Shown here piece by piece: positions 10,301 through 17,336 of a DNA stretch of 64,000 nucleotides. The notes below the pieces were generated by a model. The model saw only the letters and a list, made by a program, of their open reading frames with translations. It made no database searches and had not been told where the DNA came from. Source of the DNA: Caldilineaceae bacterium (GTDB lineage Bacteria; Chloroflexota; Anaerolineae; Caldilineales; Caldilineaceae); NCBI GenBank assembly GCA_020634755.1, contig JACKBC010000010.1:62001-126000 (forward strand), written 5' to 3'. Each line of letters opens with the position of its first letter. Within the stretch, counting starts at the first letter, position 1. Made by a program: the position numbers and the translations under genes.

Positions 10301-10996
10301 ACCATTCTGTCAAACTTGGCGTGGGCATATACGCAGTTAGGTCTATATGACAATGCCGTATCCTGCATTTATAAGGGCTTGCCAATTGATGAGGCGAGCG
10401 GCGATCCGTCATATATTTGTGTAACTCTCTGTAATCTAAGTGTGGCCACACGCTTACAAGGAGGCCACGACGAGGCCGTTGCCTTAAGTCAACGCGCTTT
10501 GTACTATGCCCGTCAGGCTAGGCAAGTCTCGGCGCTTCCCTCTGCTTACGCTGCTGCTGGGCAAGCGCATTTGGCTATCGGCAGTCTAGAAGAAGCGCAA
10601 AGTTCGCTAACTGATTCATTAGTACATGCACTAGAACACGAACTGTTGACCTTTGAAATAGATGCTCGAATGGGGTTAGCCGAGTTATATCTGCATCAAA
10701 ACCAGTTCGATGAAGCCATGACGCAAACAGAAGTACTATTATCCCTCTTGTCTGAACAGCCAATTCTGCTCGAACTTGCTGAACACCTGCGTCCCCACTG
10801 GATATGTTATCAAGTACTTTACAAAATGGGTGACTCGCGTGCAGATGAGCTGCTGATACGAACACATGCTCAATTACTGGAATGGGCGAATCGCATCTCC
10901 GATGAAGCTTTGCGCAATTCATATCTGCAAAATGTGGATGCACACCGGCAGATAGTGAATAGTTATCTCAGTATCACTACACCGCAACCGTGCTGA
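7382..10996 (+). CDS. BTAD/SARP-type regulator with NB-ARC ATPase and TPR repeats
   Basis: 1204-residue signal-transducing regulator of the AfsR/MalT-like STAND class. The N-terminus (about residues 10-95) is an OmpR-like winged helix (FQLLGHPIVALNGKKL ... LLWPKADPIKARRYLSQHL). The BTAD helical domain follows to about 245. The P-loop GMGGVGKS is near residue 327 and Walker B LLLILDNFEQ near 437, then winged-helix/ARC segments. From about 690 onward there are tetratricopeptide repeats with A-x-x-Y and G-x-Y pairs. Expected to bind DNA and switch with ligand and ATP; the targets are unknown. A strong AAGGAGG at 7336-7342 lies 39 nt before the ATG, too far to serve it directly, so the start is somewhat uncertain. 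The last six residues and the stop codon lie inside a repeat element. Confidence 0.88.
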   Translation: MKSNNQHQLHFQLLGHPIVALNGKKLTELGAAKVQAMIYYLAATAKPAPRAVLADLLWPKADPIKARRYLSQHLTLLRQDFAPFLSITNEALALTNQSAITVDLHQMREYLMQARRFPADLTWLRQAIACYHGPFLAQFHIVHVSTFDHWMDTIRAEVDSQITESLWRLAQAGVDAGNSQQAHKDLDQLLTIAPWHEAAHRLKMLLFARQGLIGEAIGQYQRCCTQLVKELGSAPDAETEALIAQIRAGKIDVTSEAVTKPMPLAISSAKPTEYPTLAARPGNVRPHTERLHRAPAPIRPLVGHADLLEKGKAYLQRQDCRLITLLGMGGVGKSHLALTLAEHMAAEFADGVCWVPLVDVGRQLAVDRTEMPAEGNHTPDETEQGYQFETKVEQDPGTTIQALVESIANALRLPPSSDQSLEDVVVDYLQTRHLLLILDNFEQLHSAAYWVVELLQMAPKLTVLITSQVRLGLMAEIVLVMPPLPVPDEVIMEPAQATTYASLQLFIAHAQQHLPTFAVTTANLPHIIRICQLVQGLPLAIEMVAAWVAHMNPAEIAAKLMEDLSLLECRAPDLPQHQHTIMATLDYSWQLLTPKEVHAATQLLLFVGGMSRHALESILDVEVPIIQKLVDKSILRAVDTGCYELHSLIQRFILQKHMTHPALNRAVQTKTQYRYCHYYLNLLVVETAHLNRPEAVEALAHLRRELSNIQRAWHYAQNAALNVLMMESIDALILFYGRIGFYDEAVATCQNVLVLQQSKSAQAMAWQNHLVTLAMVNLVDIHLQLQRYQEALHYARQAIEFASTCKDAYFLMCRSNCALGQALTHTQKHGEAYIYLHEARQIAEEYDLVDLQGRGHESLAYLYSEGGDYQQALMHGQCAYASYKKVDNLRGMALAIYRMAPVEIDRGLWEQAGKHLTEARIYQQKINDQIGESRTLNLIACNYAGQFRYAESILAWQEAEKNSLAAGNIHFLATILSNLAWAYTQLGLYDNAVSCIYKGLPIDEASGDPSYICVTLCNLSVATRLQGGHDEAVALSQRALYYARQARQVSALPSAYAAAGQAHLAIGSLEEAQSSLTDSLVHALEHELLTFEIDARMGLAELYLHQNQFDEAMTQTEVLLSLLSEQPILLELAEHLRPHWICYQVLYKMGDSRADELLIRTHAQLLEWANRISDEALRNSYLQNVDAHRQIVNSYLSITTPQPC

Positions 10997-11030
10997 CGAT
11001 TCAACCTTATCTCTTGTCGTAGCGATCTAC
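10976..11030 (+). repeat. MITE-like repeat family A, copy 2 (internally deleted)
   Basis: About 55 bp beginning CACTACACCGCAACCGTG and ending GTAGCGATCTAC. Compared with copy 1 the central part is missing. It overlaps the 3' end of the BTAD regulator: the TGA stop at 10994-10996 and the preceding codons are repeat sequence. Confidence 0.65.
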
Positions 11031-11061
11031 GGAGTATGGAGCACGCCTTGGCGGCGGCATC

Positions 11062-11931
11062 TCACCTTGCGTTTTGGTGATACGACCGATCCCGTTCCAC
11101 CACCTTTAGCTTTAGATCGCGCCAATAGTATTGCAGCTCTGGCCGCGTCCAGTCGGCGTAGATTTCATCCCAGGTGAGCCGGTTGTAGTGGGGCAGTAAG
11201 CCATCGGCCACAATGGGTTGTGAGACGCCTTGGTAGCGGTAATCCACCGAGATGCGCAGTTGATCCTTGGTGCGGTTGGGGATGGCGCGGTGAACCGTGT
11301 GGCTGTGAAAGATGAGCACGTCGCCCGCCGCAAAGTCACCCCCGCGCCAGGTGAGCCCCAGATTGTCGGCATCCACCCCCAAACCGCCCGCGCCGGCGGC
11401 TCGATGCACGGGCAGAATGCTTTGCGTGTGCGACCCGGCCAGCACCTCCAAATTGCCCAGTTCGCGCGGGCAGTCGCTCAACGGAAACCAAACGGTATAT
11501 GTTTCCGCTGTGCCCTGAATGTGCACAAAGTCCTGATGCGGCGGCGTGGTGAAATGTGCGGTCTGCGGATAGGTGATGCGCGCAATGTTGCGTGGATGCA
11601 CAAAAGGGGTTTCCTGCACCAGCGCCTCGATGACCTTTAGAATCTGTGGCTGATGGGCCAGGGCATGAAAGCATGCTAGCTTTTGCAGCGGATCGTAAAC
11701 GGCCCAGAACGCTTCGTCACCTTCCACCACGGTGTTCCCCTGCGCCCGATCACGGGCGTCCACCCATCCCTCTTGCCGGCACACCTGCATAATGGCGCTG
11801 TAGACTTGGTCAATTTGCGCGTGCGGAATGAGCCCGGAAATAAAAAGATAGCTGTCCTGCTTCATCTGTGTGTGCAGGTCGGCTGCTGATGGCAAAAGGT
11901 CATGAGAATCGGTGAAGGGTTGGATGGTCAT
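11062..11931 (-). CDS. phytanoyl-CoA dioxygenase family protein (PhyH-like, Fe(II)/2-oxoglutarate oxygenase)
   Basis: 289 residues. The iron-binding triad is visible as HQD in TPPHQDFVHIQ and a distal His in HSHTVHRAIPN, with the Arg of NRTKDQLRISVDYR suited to 2-oxoglutarate. The cupin core is complete. The start at 11931 has GAGGAG upstream. Family members hydroxylate lipids, secondary metabolites or sugar-linked intermediates. It follows the last kinase-like gene of the upstream operon by 83 nt on the same strand, so it could be the sixth gene of that cluster and act as a tailoring oxygenase; this is inferred from position only. Confidence 0.85.
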   Translation of the reverse strand: MTIQPFTDSHDLLPSAADLHTQMKQDSYLFISGLIPHAQIDQVYSAIMQVCRQEGWVDARDRAQGNTVVEGDEAFWAVYDPLQKLACFHALAHQPQILKVIEALVQETPFVHPRNIARITYPQTAHFTTPPHQDFVHIQGTAETYTVWFPLSDCPRELGNLEVLAGSHTQSILPVHRAAGAGGLGVDADNLGLTWRGGDFAAGDVLIFHSHTVHRAIPNRTKDQLRISVDYRYQGVSQPIVADGLLPHYNRLTWDEIYADWTRPELQYYWRDLKLKVVERDRSYHQNAR

Positions 11932-11952
11932 AGTTTCTCCTCAATTGTGGAT

Positions 11953-11995
11953 GAGAGGGGAAAGGCCAATGGGAGACTGTCGCCTATCCCCTCTC
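11953..11995 (-). other. stem-loop in the gap after the phosphotransferase gene
   Basis: Arms GAGAGGGGA (11953-11961) and TCCCCTCTC (11987-11995) enclose 25 nt between the third kinase-like gene and the oxygenase gene. No T run follows, so it may be a processing or partial-termination element rather than a full terminator. Confidence 0.35.
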
Positions 11996-12014
11996 TAGCA
12001 AGTTCTGTAGCGAT

Positions 12015-13427
12015 TTAGAGTGATTCTAGCACGCACCAGGCTTCTTGCACCAGCAGATCGGGCAGTGGAGAGCGGGTGCTGCGGGCAAAGCTACGCAGCG
12101 CTTTGCGCAATAGGGCTTGGGCTTGATACCAAGCGGCGCGTTGGCGGAAAGAGGCGGCACAGCTGCGACGCGCCATGTATTCATCCAGAAACGCGTTTTC
12201 CAATTTGGCCAACCACTGCTGCCAAGCCGAGACAAGCGCCGGATCGCGCTGCTTCAGAATTTGCTTGATGCCCATTTGGCGCAGCGTGGCCAAGAAGTTA
12301 CCCACGTCGGACGCGGGGTCGGCCATGCCGCAGTGGTCAAAGTCGAGCAGCGCCATTTTGTCTGCCGGCAGCAGGAAAAATTGGCTGGGCTTGCAGTCCC
12401 CATGCACCACCGTGCTCTCTGCGCCCCATTCAAGAAGCCGCGTGCGCCAGGCGGGCAGTGCTTGGGCCAGCTTGTGCAGCGCCGCACCCGCATCTGCGCT
12501 CACATCGGCGGCGCGGCGGCAGCGGCGCACCAGCTTTTCCAGCTCGGCGTCGACCGCGCGAATGCGGCCAGTGCGCATGGTGCTTTGGTGCAGATCGGCC
12601 AGGGCCGCGCCCGCCTGACGGATGCCCTGAGTGACGCGGGCCAGCTGGTCGGCATGCGCGTTGGGCGGCTGTTGCAAAAGCAGCTCCAGCGGGGCCGTGT
12701 CGGGCACCGGCGCTTGCAGCACCATGGGCAGCGCTGGAATATAGGCGGCGGCGCTGGCCATGACCAACGTGTCTCCCTGATTCGCTGCGGTGAGCAACTG
12801 CATTTCTTGATAAACGGCTGCAGCCTTTTCTGCGCTGTGGTAGAGCTTGCCAAAGAGCGTGCGTTTGGAGATGACGCCGGTCTCGCTGTGGCGCAGATGC
12901 AGATCGTAGCGCAGCGTGGCGCGCTTACCCAAGCGATAGCGCAGCAGCGTGGCCCGACAGCGCACAACGTGCTCAAGGCCCGTGGCGCATGTGGGCAGGC
13001 ACTCATTGAGAATGCGCCGCATGGCTGCGCCGTCCATGACGGTGGGCAGTGTGGCCATGTTCGGGTCCTGCTCAAAGGGGTAAAGCTGCATGGTGGGCAG
13101 CCGTGGTGCATGCGCGGCGTTGGTGTCCGCCTTGCTGGGCCAAGTCAATTCACCGATGATCATCTGGGCGCCCACTTCGTAGAGGATCGAGCAGCGTTTG
13201 CCCGGCTCATATTTGGCATCCAAAATGTGGCAGGCCGGGCCGAGCTTGGTGCTGGCCGCCCTATTGGGCAACTGTCCACTGAGAAATGAGTGCAAGAGGG
13301 GCTGAATGCGCCGTGGACTCAGCGCAGTTTCCAATAGATGCTGATCGATCGATGCGTCAATTGTTGTATTTGTATGATTTGCTGTGGCCGTGTTGTGGGC
13401 CGCAATCGGTGCAATCATGGTGTTCAT
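12015..13427 (-). CDS. APH-fold phosphotransferase-like protein, paralog 1
   Basis: 470 residues, related to aminoglycoside/choline-kinase-like phosphotransferases (PF01636 type). The catalytic loop reads VVHGDCKPSQFFL: the catalytic Asp is present, but the usual Mg-binding Asn is Gln. The metal-binding DFD follows as LLDFDHCGMADP. The probable N-lobe Lys is in LFGKLYH. The motif YxPGxRC/YxLGKRA appears twice (YEPGKRCSILYEV and YRLGKRATLRYD), suggesting a duplicated N-terminal region not typical of antibiotic-resistance APHs. The ATG overlaps the TGA of the upstream glycosyltransferase by 4 nt (ATGA), a sign of translational coupling. Substrate unknown; the operon suggests a sugar or glycoside. 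Confidence 0.8.
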   Translation of the reverse strand: MNTMIAPIAAHNTATANHTNTTIDASIDQHLLETALSPRRIQPLLHSFLSGQLPNRAASTKLGPACHILDAKYEPGKRCSILYEVGAQMIIGELTWPSKADTNAAHAPRLPTMQLYPFEQDPNMATLPTVMDGAAMRRILNECLPTCATGLEHVVRCRATLLRYRLGKRATLRYDLHLRHSETGVISKRTLFGKLYHSAEKAAAVYQEMQLLTAANQGDTLVMASAAAYIPALPMVLQAPVPDTAPLELLLQQPPNAHADQLARVTQGIRQAGAALADLHQSTMRTGRIRAVDAELEKLVRRCRRAADVSADAGAALHKLAQALPAWRTRLLEWGAESTVVHGDCKPSQFFLLPADKMALLDFDHCGMADPASDVGNFLATLRQMGIKQILKQRDPALVSAWQQWLAKLENAFLDEYMARRSCAASFRQRAAWYQAQALLRKALRSFARSTRSPLPDLLVQEAWCVLESL

Positions 13428-14725
13428 GCGATGGCTCCTGTGTTTTTCATCATGCGGCGTGCTGCCGTGGTGCGATAAAGTTCAGCCAGCTGGCTGGCGC
13501 CGGTTTGCAAATTGAACTCTTCCATAATGGTGTGGCGGGCGGCTTGACCAAACTGCCGGCGTTTGGCCGCGTCATTGAGCAGCGTGCTGAGGTGGCCGGT
13601 AATCTCCTCAATCTGGTTGGGGGCGGCCAGCAGGCCGTTGCGTCCGTGGGTCACCAGTTCGGGAATACCGGCCACGCTGGTGCTGACCACCGGTAAGCCG
13701 CACGCCATGGCCTCGGCCAGCACCGTGGGCACACCGTCGCGGTCGCCGTCTTGGGTAACAAAGGGCGTCAGGGCAAAAATTGCGGCCTGTGGCATAATGC
13801 GCTGAATTTCCTCATGGGTGAAAACGCCCGCCAGCACCACCTGTTGCTCCAGATCATATGCTTGAATCTGCGCCGCCAATTCCTTATAAAGCGGCCCTTC
13901 GCCATAGATGACACAGCGAAAGTTGTGGCCCTGCTCTTTCAATTGGCCACAGGCGGCCAACAGATCTCGATAGCCTTTCTTCTCCACCAAGCGGCTGGCC
14001 GACAGAATCAATGGAGCGGCGGCCTCACTGGGCGCATCCGCCGGGTGAAATTCGTTTAGGTCGATGCCATTGTGAATCACGCGCAGCTTGGCGTGGTGCG
14101 CTGGCGGCGCGACCGTTTTAAAGTAATCCACGTTGAGGGCGCAACAGGTAACGACGGCCTCGGCCTCTTGGATGCGACCGGCCAGCGCCGTGGCCGGAAT
14201 TTGATAAATGTCGCGGGCGTGGGCGGTAAAGGTAAACGCAAGGCCGGTCAACCGATGCACCAGCTGGGCGATCAGCGTTGGATCATGGGCAAAGTGGGCG
14301 TGCAGGTGGTCGACCTGGCCGGGGCCGCCGCGCGCCTGGCGCACCAGGCCGGCTAGATAGACGGCCTGCACAAAGCACATATAGCGCGAGCTGGCCGTAT
14401 AACCCTGGTCAAATTCAGGGTGGCGCACGACATGCCAGAGCGCCCCCAGATAGCTTAGTGGCGCCACCAGCAGCATGAGCAGATGCTCCCAAAAAATGGT
14501 GCGCCATGCCCGCTGATAAGCTTCTTCTAGATAATCCACGCCGGCTTGCAGGGCCTGCACTTGGGGCTGCACGACCGACTCGCGCGGGTTGATGCAGGAG
14601 AAGATGCGCACCTGCACGCCCTGTGCTTCCAGCGCCAGCACTTCGTTGAGGATAAACGTCTGCGATAGGCGCGGAAAGCTACGCACAATGTAGCCGACGC
14701 GCAATGGGCTGTTAGGGGTATTCAT
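13424..14725 (-). CDS. GT4-family glycosyltransferase
   Basis: 433 residues, GT-B fold, retaining GT4 type. The N-terminal domain opens with RVGYIVRSFPRLSQTFILNE, typical of the group. The C-terminal domain has ILSASRLVEKKGYRDLL and the nucleotide-sugar Glu motif LAEAMACGLPVVSTSVAG with PEL. It transfers a sugar from an NDP-sugar to an unknown acceptor at the cytoplasmic face. The start at 14725 is preferred: it is 2 nt past the stop of the upstream kinase-like gene and has an AGGGAGA site. A more upstream in-frame start would overlap that gene by 61 nt. Confidence 0.88.
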   Translation of the reverse strand: MNTPNSPLRVGYIVRSFPRLSQTFILNEVLALEAQGVQVRIFSCINPRESVVQPQVQALQAGVDYLEEAYQRAWRTIFWEHLLMLLVAPLSYLGALWHVVRHPEFDQGYTASSRYMCFVQAVYLAGLVRQARGGPGQVDHLHAHFAHDPTLIAQLVHRLTGLAFTFTAHARDIYQIPATALAGRIQEAEAVVTCCALNVDYFKTVAPPAHHAKLRVIHNGIDLNEFHPADAPSEAAAPLILSASRLVEKKGYRDLLAACGQLKEQGHNFRCVIYGEGPLYKELAAQIQAYDLEQQVVLAGVFTHEEIQRIMPQAAIFALTPFVTQDGDRDGVPTVLAEAMACGLPVVSTSVAGIPELVTHGRNGLLAAPNQIEEITGHLSTLLNDAAKRRQFGQAARHTIMEEFNLQTGASQLAELYRTTAARRMMKNTGAIA

Positions 14726-14727
14726 CC

Positions 14728-15945
14728 TTATTTTCTCCCTTGTTCGTATTCGTTCAAATTTTCGTGGGCTGAACTTGGCGAAGCCCATGTCGCCTTCGGC
14801 GAGTTCAGGCGGCGGCTGTGGTGCAGCCCTTGTTCCAAGATCATCTGCACTTGATTGCGCCGTGCTCCAGCTGCGGGTGCGGGGCTGGGGCCAAAGCCCA
14901 AGCAGAGCTGGCGGGCAATTTTGATGCAGCTATATATATAGAAGAAGCAAAAACGTTCCCCATTTGAGCGAGCAAAAGCGGACCAAGATTGGCCCATGTG
15001 GTTGGCATATGAATGCAGAAAGCGGCGTTCCAGCCAACGCAAATGGTGTGGCGTTCCCTGTTGACGATAGGCCAGCAGATGCAGATTGGCGCAAAAGTGG
15101 GCCAGATCAAAGTTGGGGTCGCCCAACCGCATTTCGTCGAAATCAATCACGTTGACGCCAAGACCATTTAGCTGATTTACCAGCACGTGGCGATAGTGAA
15201 AATCTTTGTGGATCGGCGTTGTGGCTTCCAGCGTGATGTTCTGCGCCTGTTGCTGCAAATAGGCCAACAATTGGTGCGCTTGTGCTGCTAGTTCCGGATA
15301 GGTTTGGCCCACCAGGTTGGTCCACGCAGCCAGGTTTTTCAGCTCGTTAGCCAGGTCAAAACGCTTGGTCAGCGCCAGCGCGTGGCCGTGCAGCGTTCCC
15401 AGCCAGCGGGCGGCGCCGTGCATGGCCCGCGCACCGGCGGGTCCGTTCAACACGGTGTCCAGAAAATCACCATCAGCGGGCCGATACAGGTGCATGGAAA
15501 GTGCGGAAATCACGCCCAGCGGTTGGGGGATGCCGCAGGTTTTATCCGTGTCGTACACGTCGTACCAGAGCGCCTCCATCACTTGATCCACGCGCATGAG
15601 CTGGTCCAGCTGGCTGTAGATTTTGCCAAAGATAACCAGGTTGGCGCTCTGCTGCAGTGTGCTCAATTCATAGCGAATGAGCGCCCGCTTGCCCGCTTTG
15701 TGGTCGAGCACTTGGCTGCTGATGACGCTCATGTTGTGCGCCTGGGCCAGCATGGGCAACCGGGGCCGTAAGTGCTGGGTCATGGTCTGATTGTCCAGCG
15801 CATCGCCCAGCATGGGCAGAGCGGGATCAGTCACCATGTGCCGCTGGCCGGATGTGGGTTGTGAAATGATGATAGGTATTGCTTTGGGCTGGCTGGTCAA
15901 GCCAAAGGCCGGCGCAAAAGCATCGGTATTAGTTTGCGGCAACAT
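14728..15945 (-). CDS. APH-fold phosphotransferase-like protein, paralog 2
   Basis: 405 residues. The kinase-like catalytic loop reads PIHKDFHYRHVLV, so Asp is kept but the Asn position is His. Asp-Phe-Asp-Glu of the metal site follows (VNVIDFDEMRLGDPN). The N-lobe contains AGKRALIRYEL and a Lys in VIFGKIYS, matching the motifs of its two paralogs nearby, though the first repeat unit is less clear. An AAAGGAG site lies upstream of the ATG. Only 2 nt separate it from the GT4 gene, so they are surely co-transcribed. Function is inferred as phosphorylation of a sugar or glycoside; the altered metal site makes activity uncertain. Confidence 0.78.
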   Translation of the reverse strand: MLPQTNTDAFAPAFGLTSQPKAIPIIISQPTSGQRHMVTDPALPMLGDALDNQTMTQHLRPRLPMLAQAHNMSVISSQVLDHKAGKRALIRYELSTLQQSANLVIFGKIYSQLDQLMRVDQVMEALWYDVYDTDKTCGIPQPLGVISALSMHLYRPADGDFLDTVLNGPAGARAMHGAARWLGTLHGHALALTKRFDLANELKNLAAWTNLVGQTYPELAAQAHQLLAYLQQQAQNITLEATTPIHKDFHYRHVLVNQLNGLGVNVIDFDEMRLGDPNFDLAHFCANLHLLAYRQQGTPHHLRWLERRFLHSYANHMGQSWSAFARSNGERFCFFYIYSCIKIARQLCLGFGPSPAPAAGARRNQVQMILEQGLHHSRRLNSPKATWASPSSAHENLNEYEQGRK

Positions 15946-15955
15946 GGGGCTGCTC

Positions 15956-16066
15956 CTTTATACTCAGTGCACCGCTTTATACTCGGTGCACCGCAACGGT
16001 GTTGGCGATATAGGTGTCGGTCTCGATTGCGGAATCTAGCCTAATCTCATGCCGTTGCGATCTATT
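15956..16066 (+). repeat. MITE-like repeat family A, copy 3, with tandem 19-bp end duplication
   Basis: The family A element (15979-16066, GTGCACCGCAACGG to GCCGTTGCGATCTA) sits in the only long gap of the glycosyltransferase/kinase operon. A 19-bp segment with one mismatch is repeated in tandem at 15956-15974 and 15975-15993, overlapping the element's left end. Confidence 0.7.
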
Positions 16067-16133
16067 GATACTTAGTTCTGAACGAGAACTGCACTATTGT
16101 AACAGCGTTTCTGTGGCCAGAAGTCGTAGCGGC

Positions 16134-17336
16134 TCACTGGCGAATCAGGCCAACAGCAAAGTCTAGCAATTGTTCAGTTAAGGGCCATTCGCGATAGGTC
16201 AACCCCGTATAGCGGCGACCGAGCACTTTGAGAATTGAAGCCACGTGATAGTGTGAAATCCACTGGGCGTCCGGCAGCGCGCGGAAGGTTTGGTAGCCTT
16301 CCAGAAACGCCTGCTGACCAAGCTGGATAAAAGCGGCGTGGTGCGGCTGGCGCAGTGCCTTCCAGGTTAGATAGGCCAGGAAGTTGCCCAGATCGCGGGC
16401 TGGGCTGCTCCAGCACAGGCTGTCCAGATCAATGAGCACCAGGTGGTCGCCTTCGACCATGAACTGGTCGGTGCGCAGTGCACCGTGGCTCAAAACGGAG
16501 GCCAGCTCCCGTTGCGGATGGGCCGTCTTGGCGGTCAGCGCAATGGCCGCTTCAAAGCGGTCGGCCAGGTGCGGGTCGATCTGGCGCAGGGCCGGCTTGT
16601 ATTCATCCAGCGCCACCAGATCCCCAGCCAGCGTTTGCGGCTGTCCGGTTACGTCGATGGCCGCGCTGTGGAGCGCCGCCGCGGCGCGTCCGGCCGCGCG
16701 CATCCAGCTGATGCGGTCCGCCAGTTTTTGCTGCGGATCAAAGGCCAGGTCATGCAGCTCTGCGCCAGCGACGGCGGCCTGCACCAGCATGTTTAGCTCT
16801 GGCCAGTAGGCCAGCGGCTGCGCCACGCCCGGCAGTTCGGGCGTACTTTGGCTGGCCCGATACAGGTCATCTACGGCCTGGGCAATTTCGGCGCTGTCCT
16901 TTGCCAGCAGTTTGCCAAAGCAGAAGCTTTGCGCGCCCTGCGTGCGCGTGTGATAGCGCAGCGTGCAGCGTGAACCGGGCTTGTAGCGCACCGGAATCAC
17001 GGCGTCGATTTGGCCCAGTGCGGCGTGGTCGACGGCGAAGTGGGCGCTCAGTCGATTGGCATCCATGGCCGTGGGCAGGCTGGCCAGCAGCGGATCCTCT
17101 GTAAAGAGCCGGTGTTCAACGCCAGCCGGCTCGATCTCAACGACGCCAATGGTCTGCCAGGCTGCGTCTTCTTGGCTCAAGAGATAGGTAGCGGTGCAGC
17201 GCGTGCCCGGAATGTATTCAATGCTCTGGCGACGGCAGCGCGTTGAGGGCTGCTGGGCAAAGCGATGCATGGCGGCGCTGCTATCAAAAACGTGCGAAAG
17301 CTGAGGCAGCGTCGGGTCAATGTTATGCCAGTTCAT
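16134..17336 (-). CDS. APH-fold phosphotransferase-like protein, paralog 3 (probable pseudokinase)
   Basis: 400 residues. The expected catalytic loop reads LSHGALRTDQF, where the catalytic Asp of HGD is Ala and the Asn position is Gln. The later metal-site Asp is kept (LVLIDLDSLCW). Both N-terminal motifs of paralog 1 are present (YIPGTRCTATYLL and YKPGSRCTLRYH), and the probable N-lobe Lys is in CFGKLLAK. The start at 17336 overlaps the 3' end of the upstream glycosyltransferase by 14 nt and is much more plausible than a start 46 codons upstream. It may be catalytically dead and act as a scaffold or carrier-binding partner. Confidence 0.75.
   Translation of the reverse strand: MNWHNIDPTLPQLSHVFDSSAAMHRFAQQPSTRCRRQSIEYIPGTRCTATYLLSQEDAAWQTIGVVEIEPAGVEHRLFTEDPLLASLPTAMDANRLSAHFAVDHAALGQIDAVIPVRYKPGSRCTLRYHTRTQGAQSFCFGKLLAKDSAEIAQAVDDLYRASQSTPELPGVAQPLAYWPELNMLVQAAVAGAELHDLAFDPQQKLADRISWMRAAGRAAAALHSAAIDVTGQPQTLAGDLVALDEYKPALRQIDPHLADRFEAAIALTAKTAHPQRELASVLSHGALRTDQFMVEGDHLVLIDLDSLCWSSPARDLGNFLAYLTWKALRQPHHAAFIQLGQQAFLEGYQTFRALPDAQWISHYHVASILKVLGRRYTGLTYREWPLTEQLLDFAVGLIRQ

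Noticed and set aside
12117..13289. Open plus-strand frame of 390 codons opposite the first APH-like gene
   Set aside because: Low-complexity His/Gln/Gly-rich translation with no motif. The opposite strand carries a kinase-fold protein.
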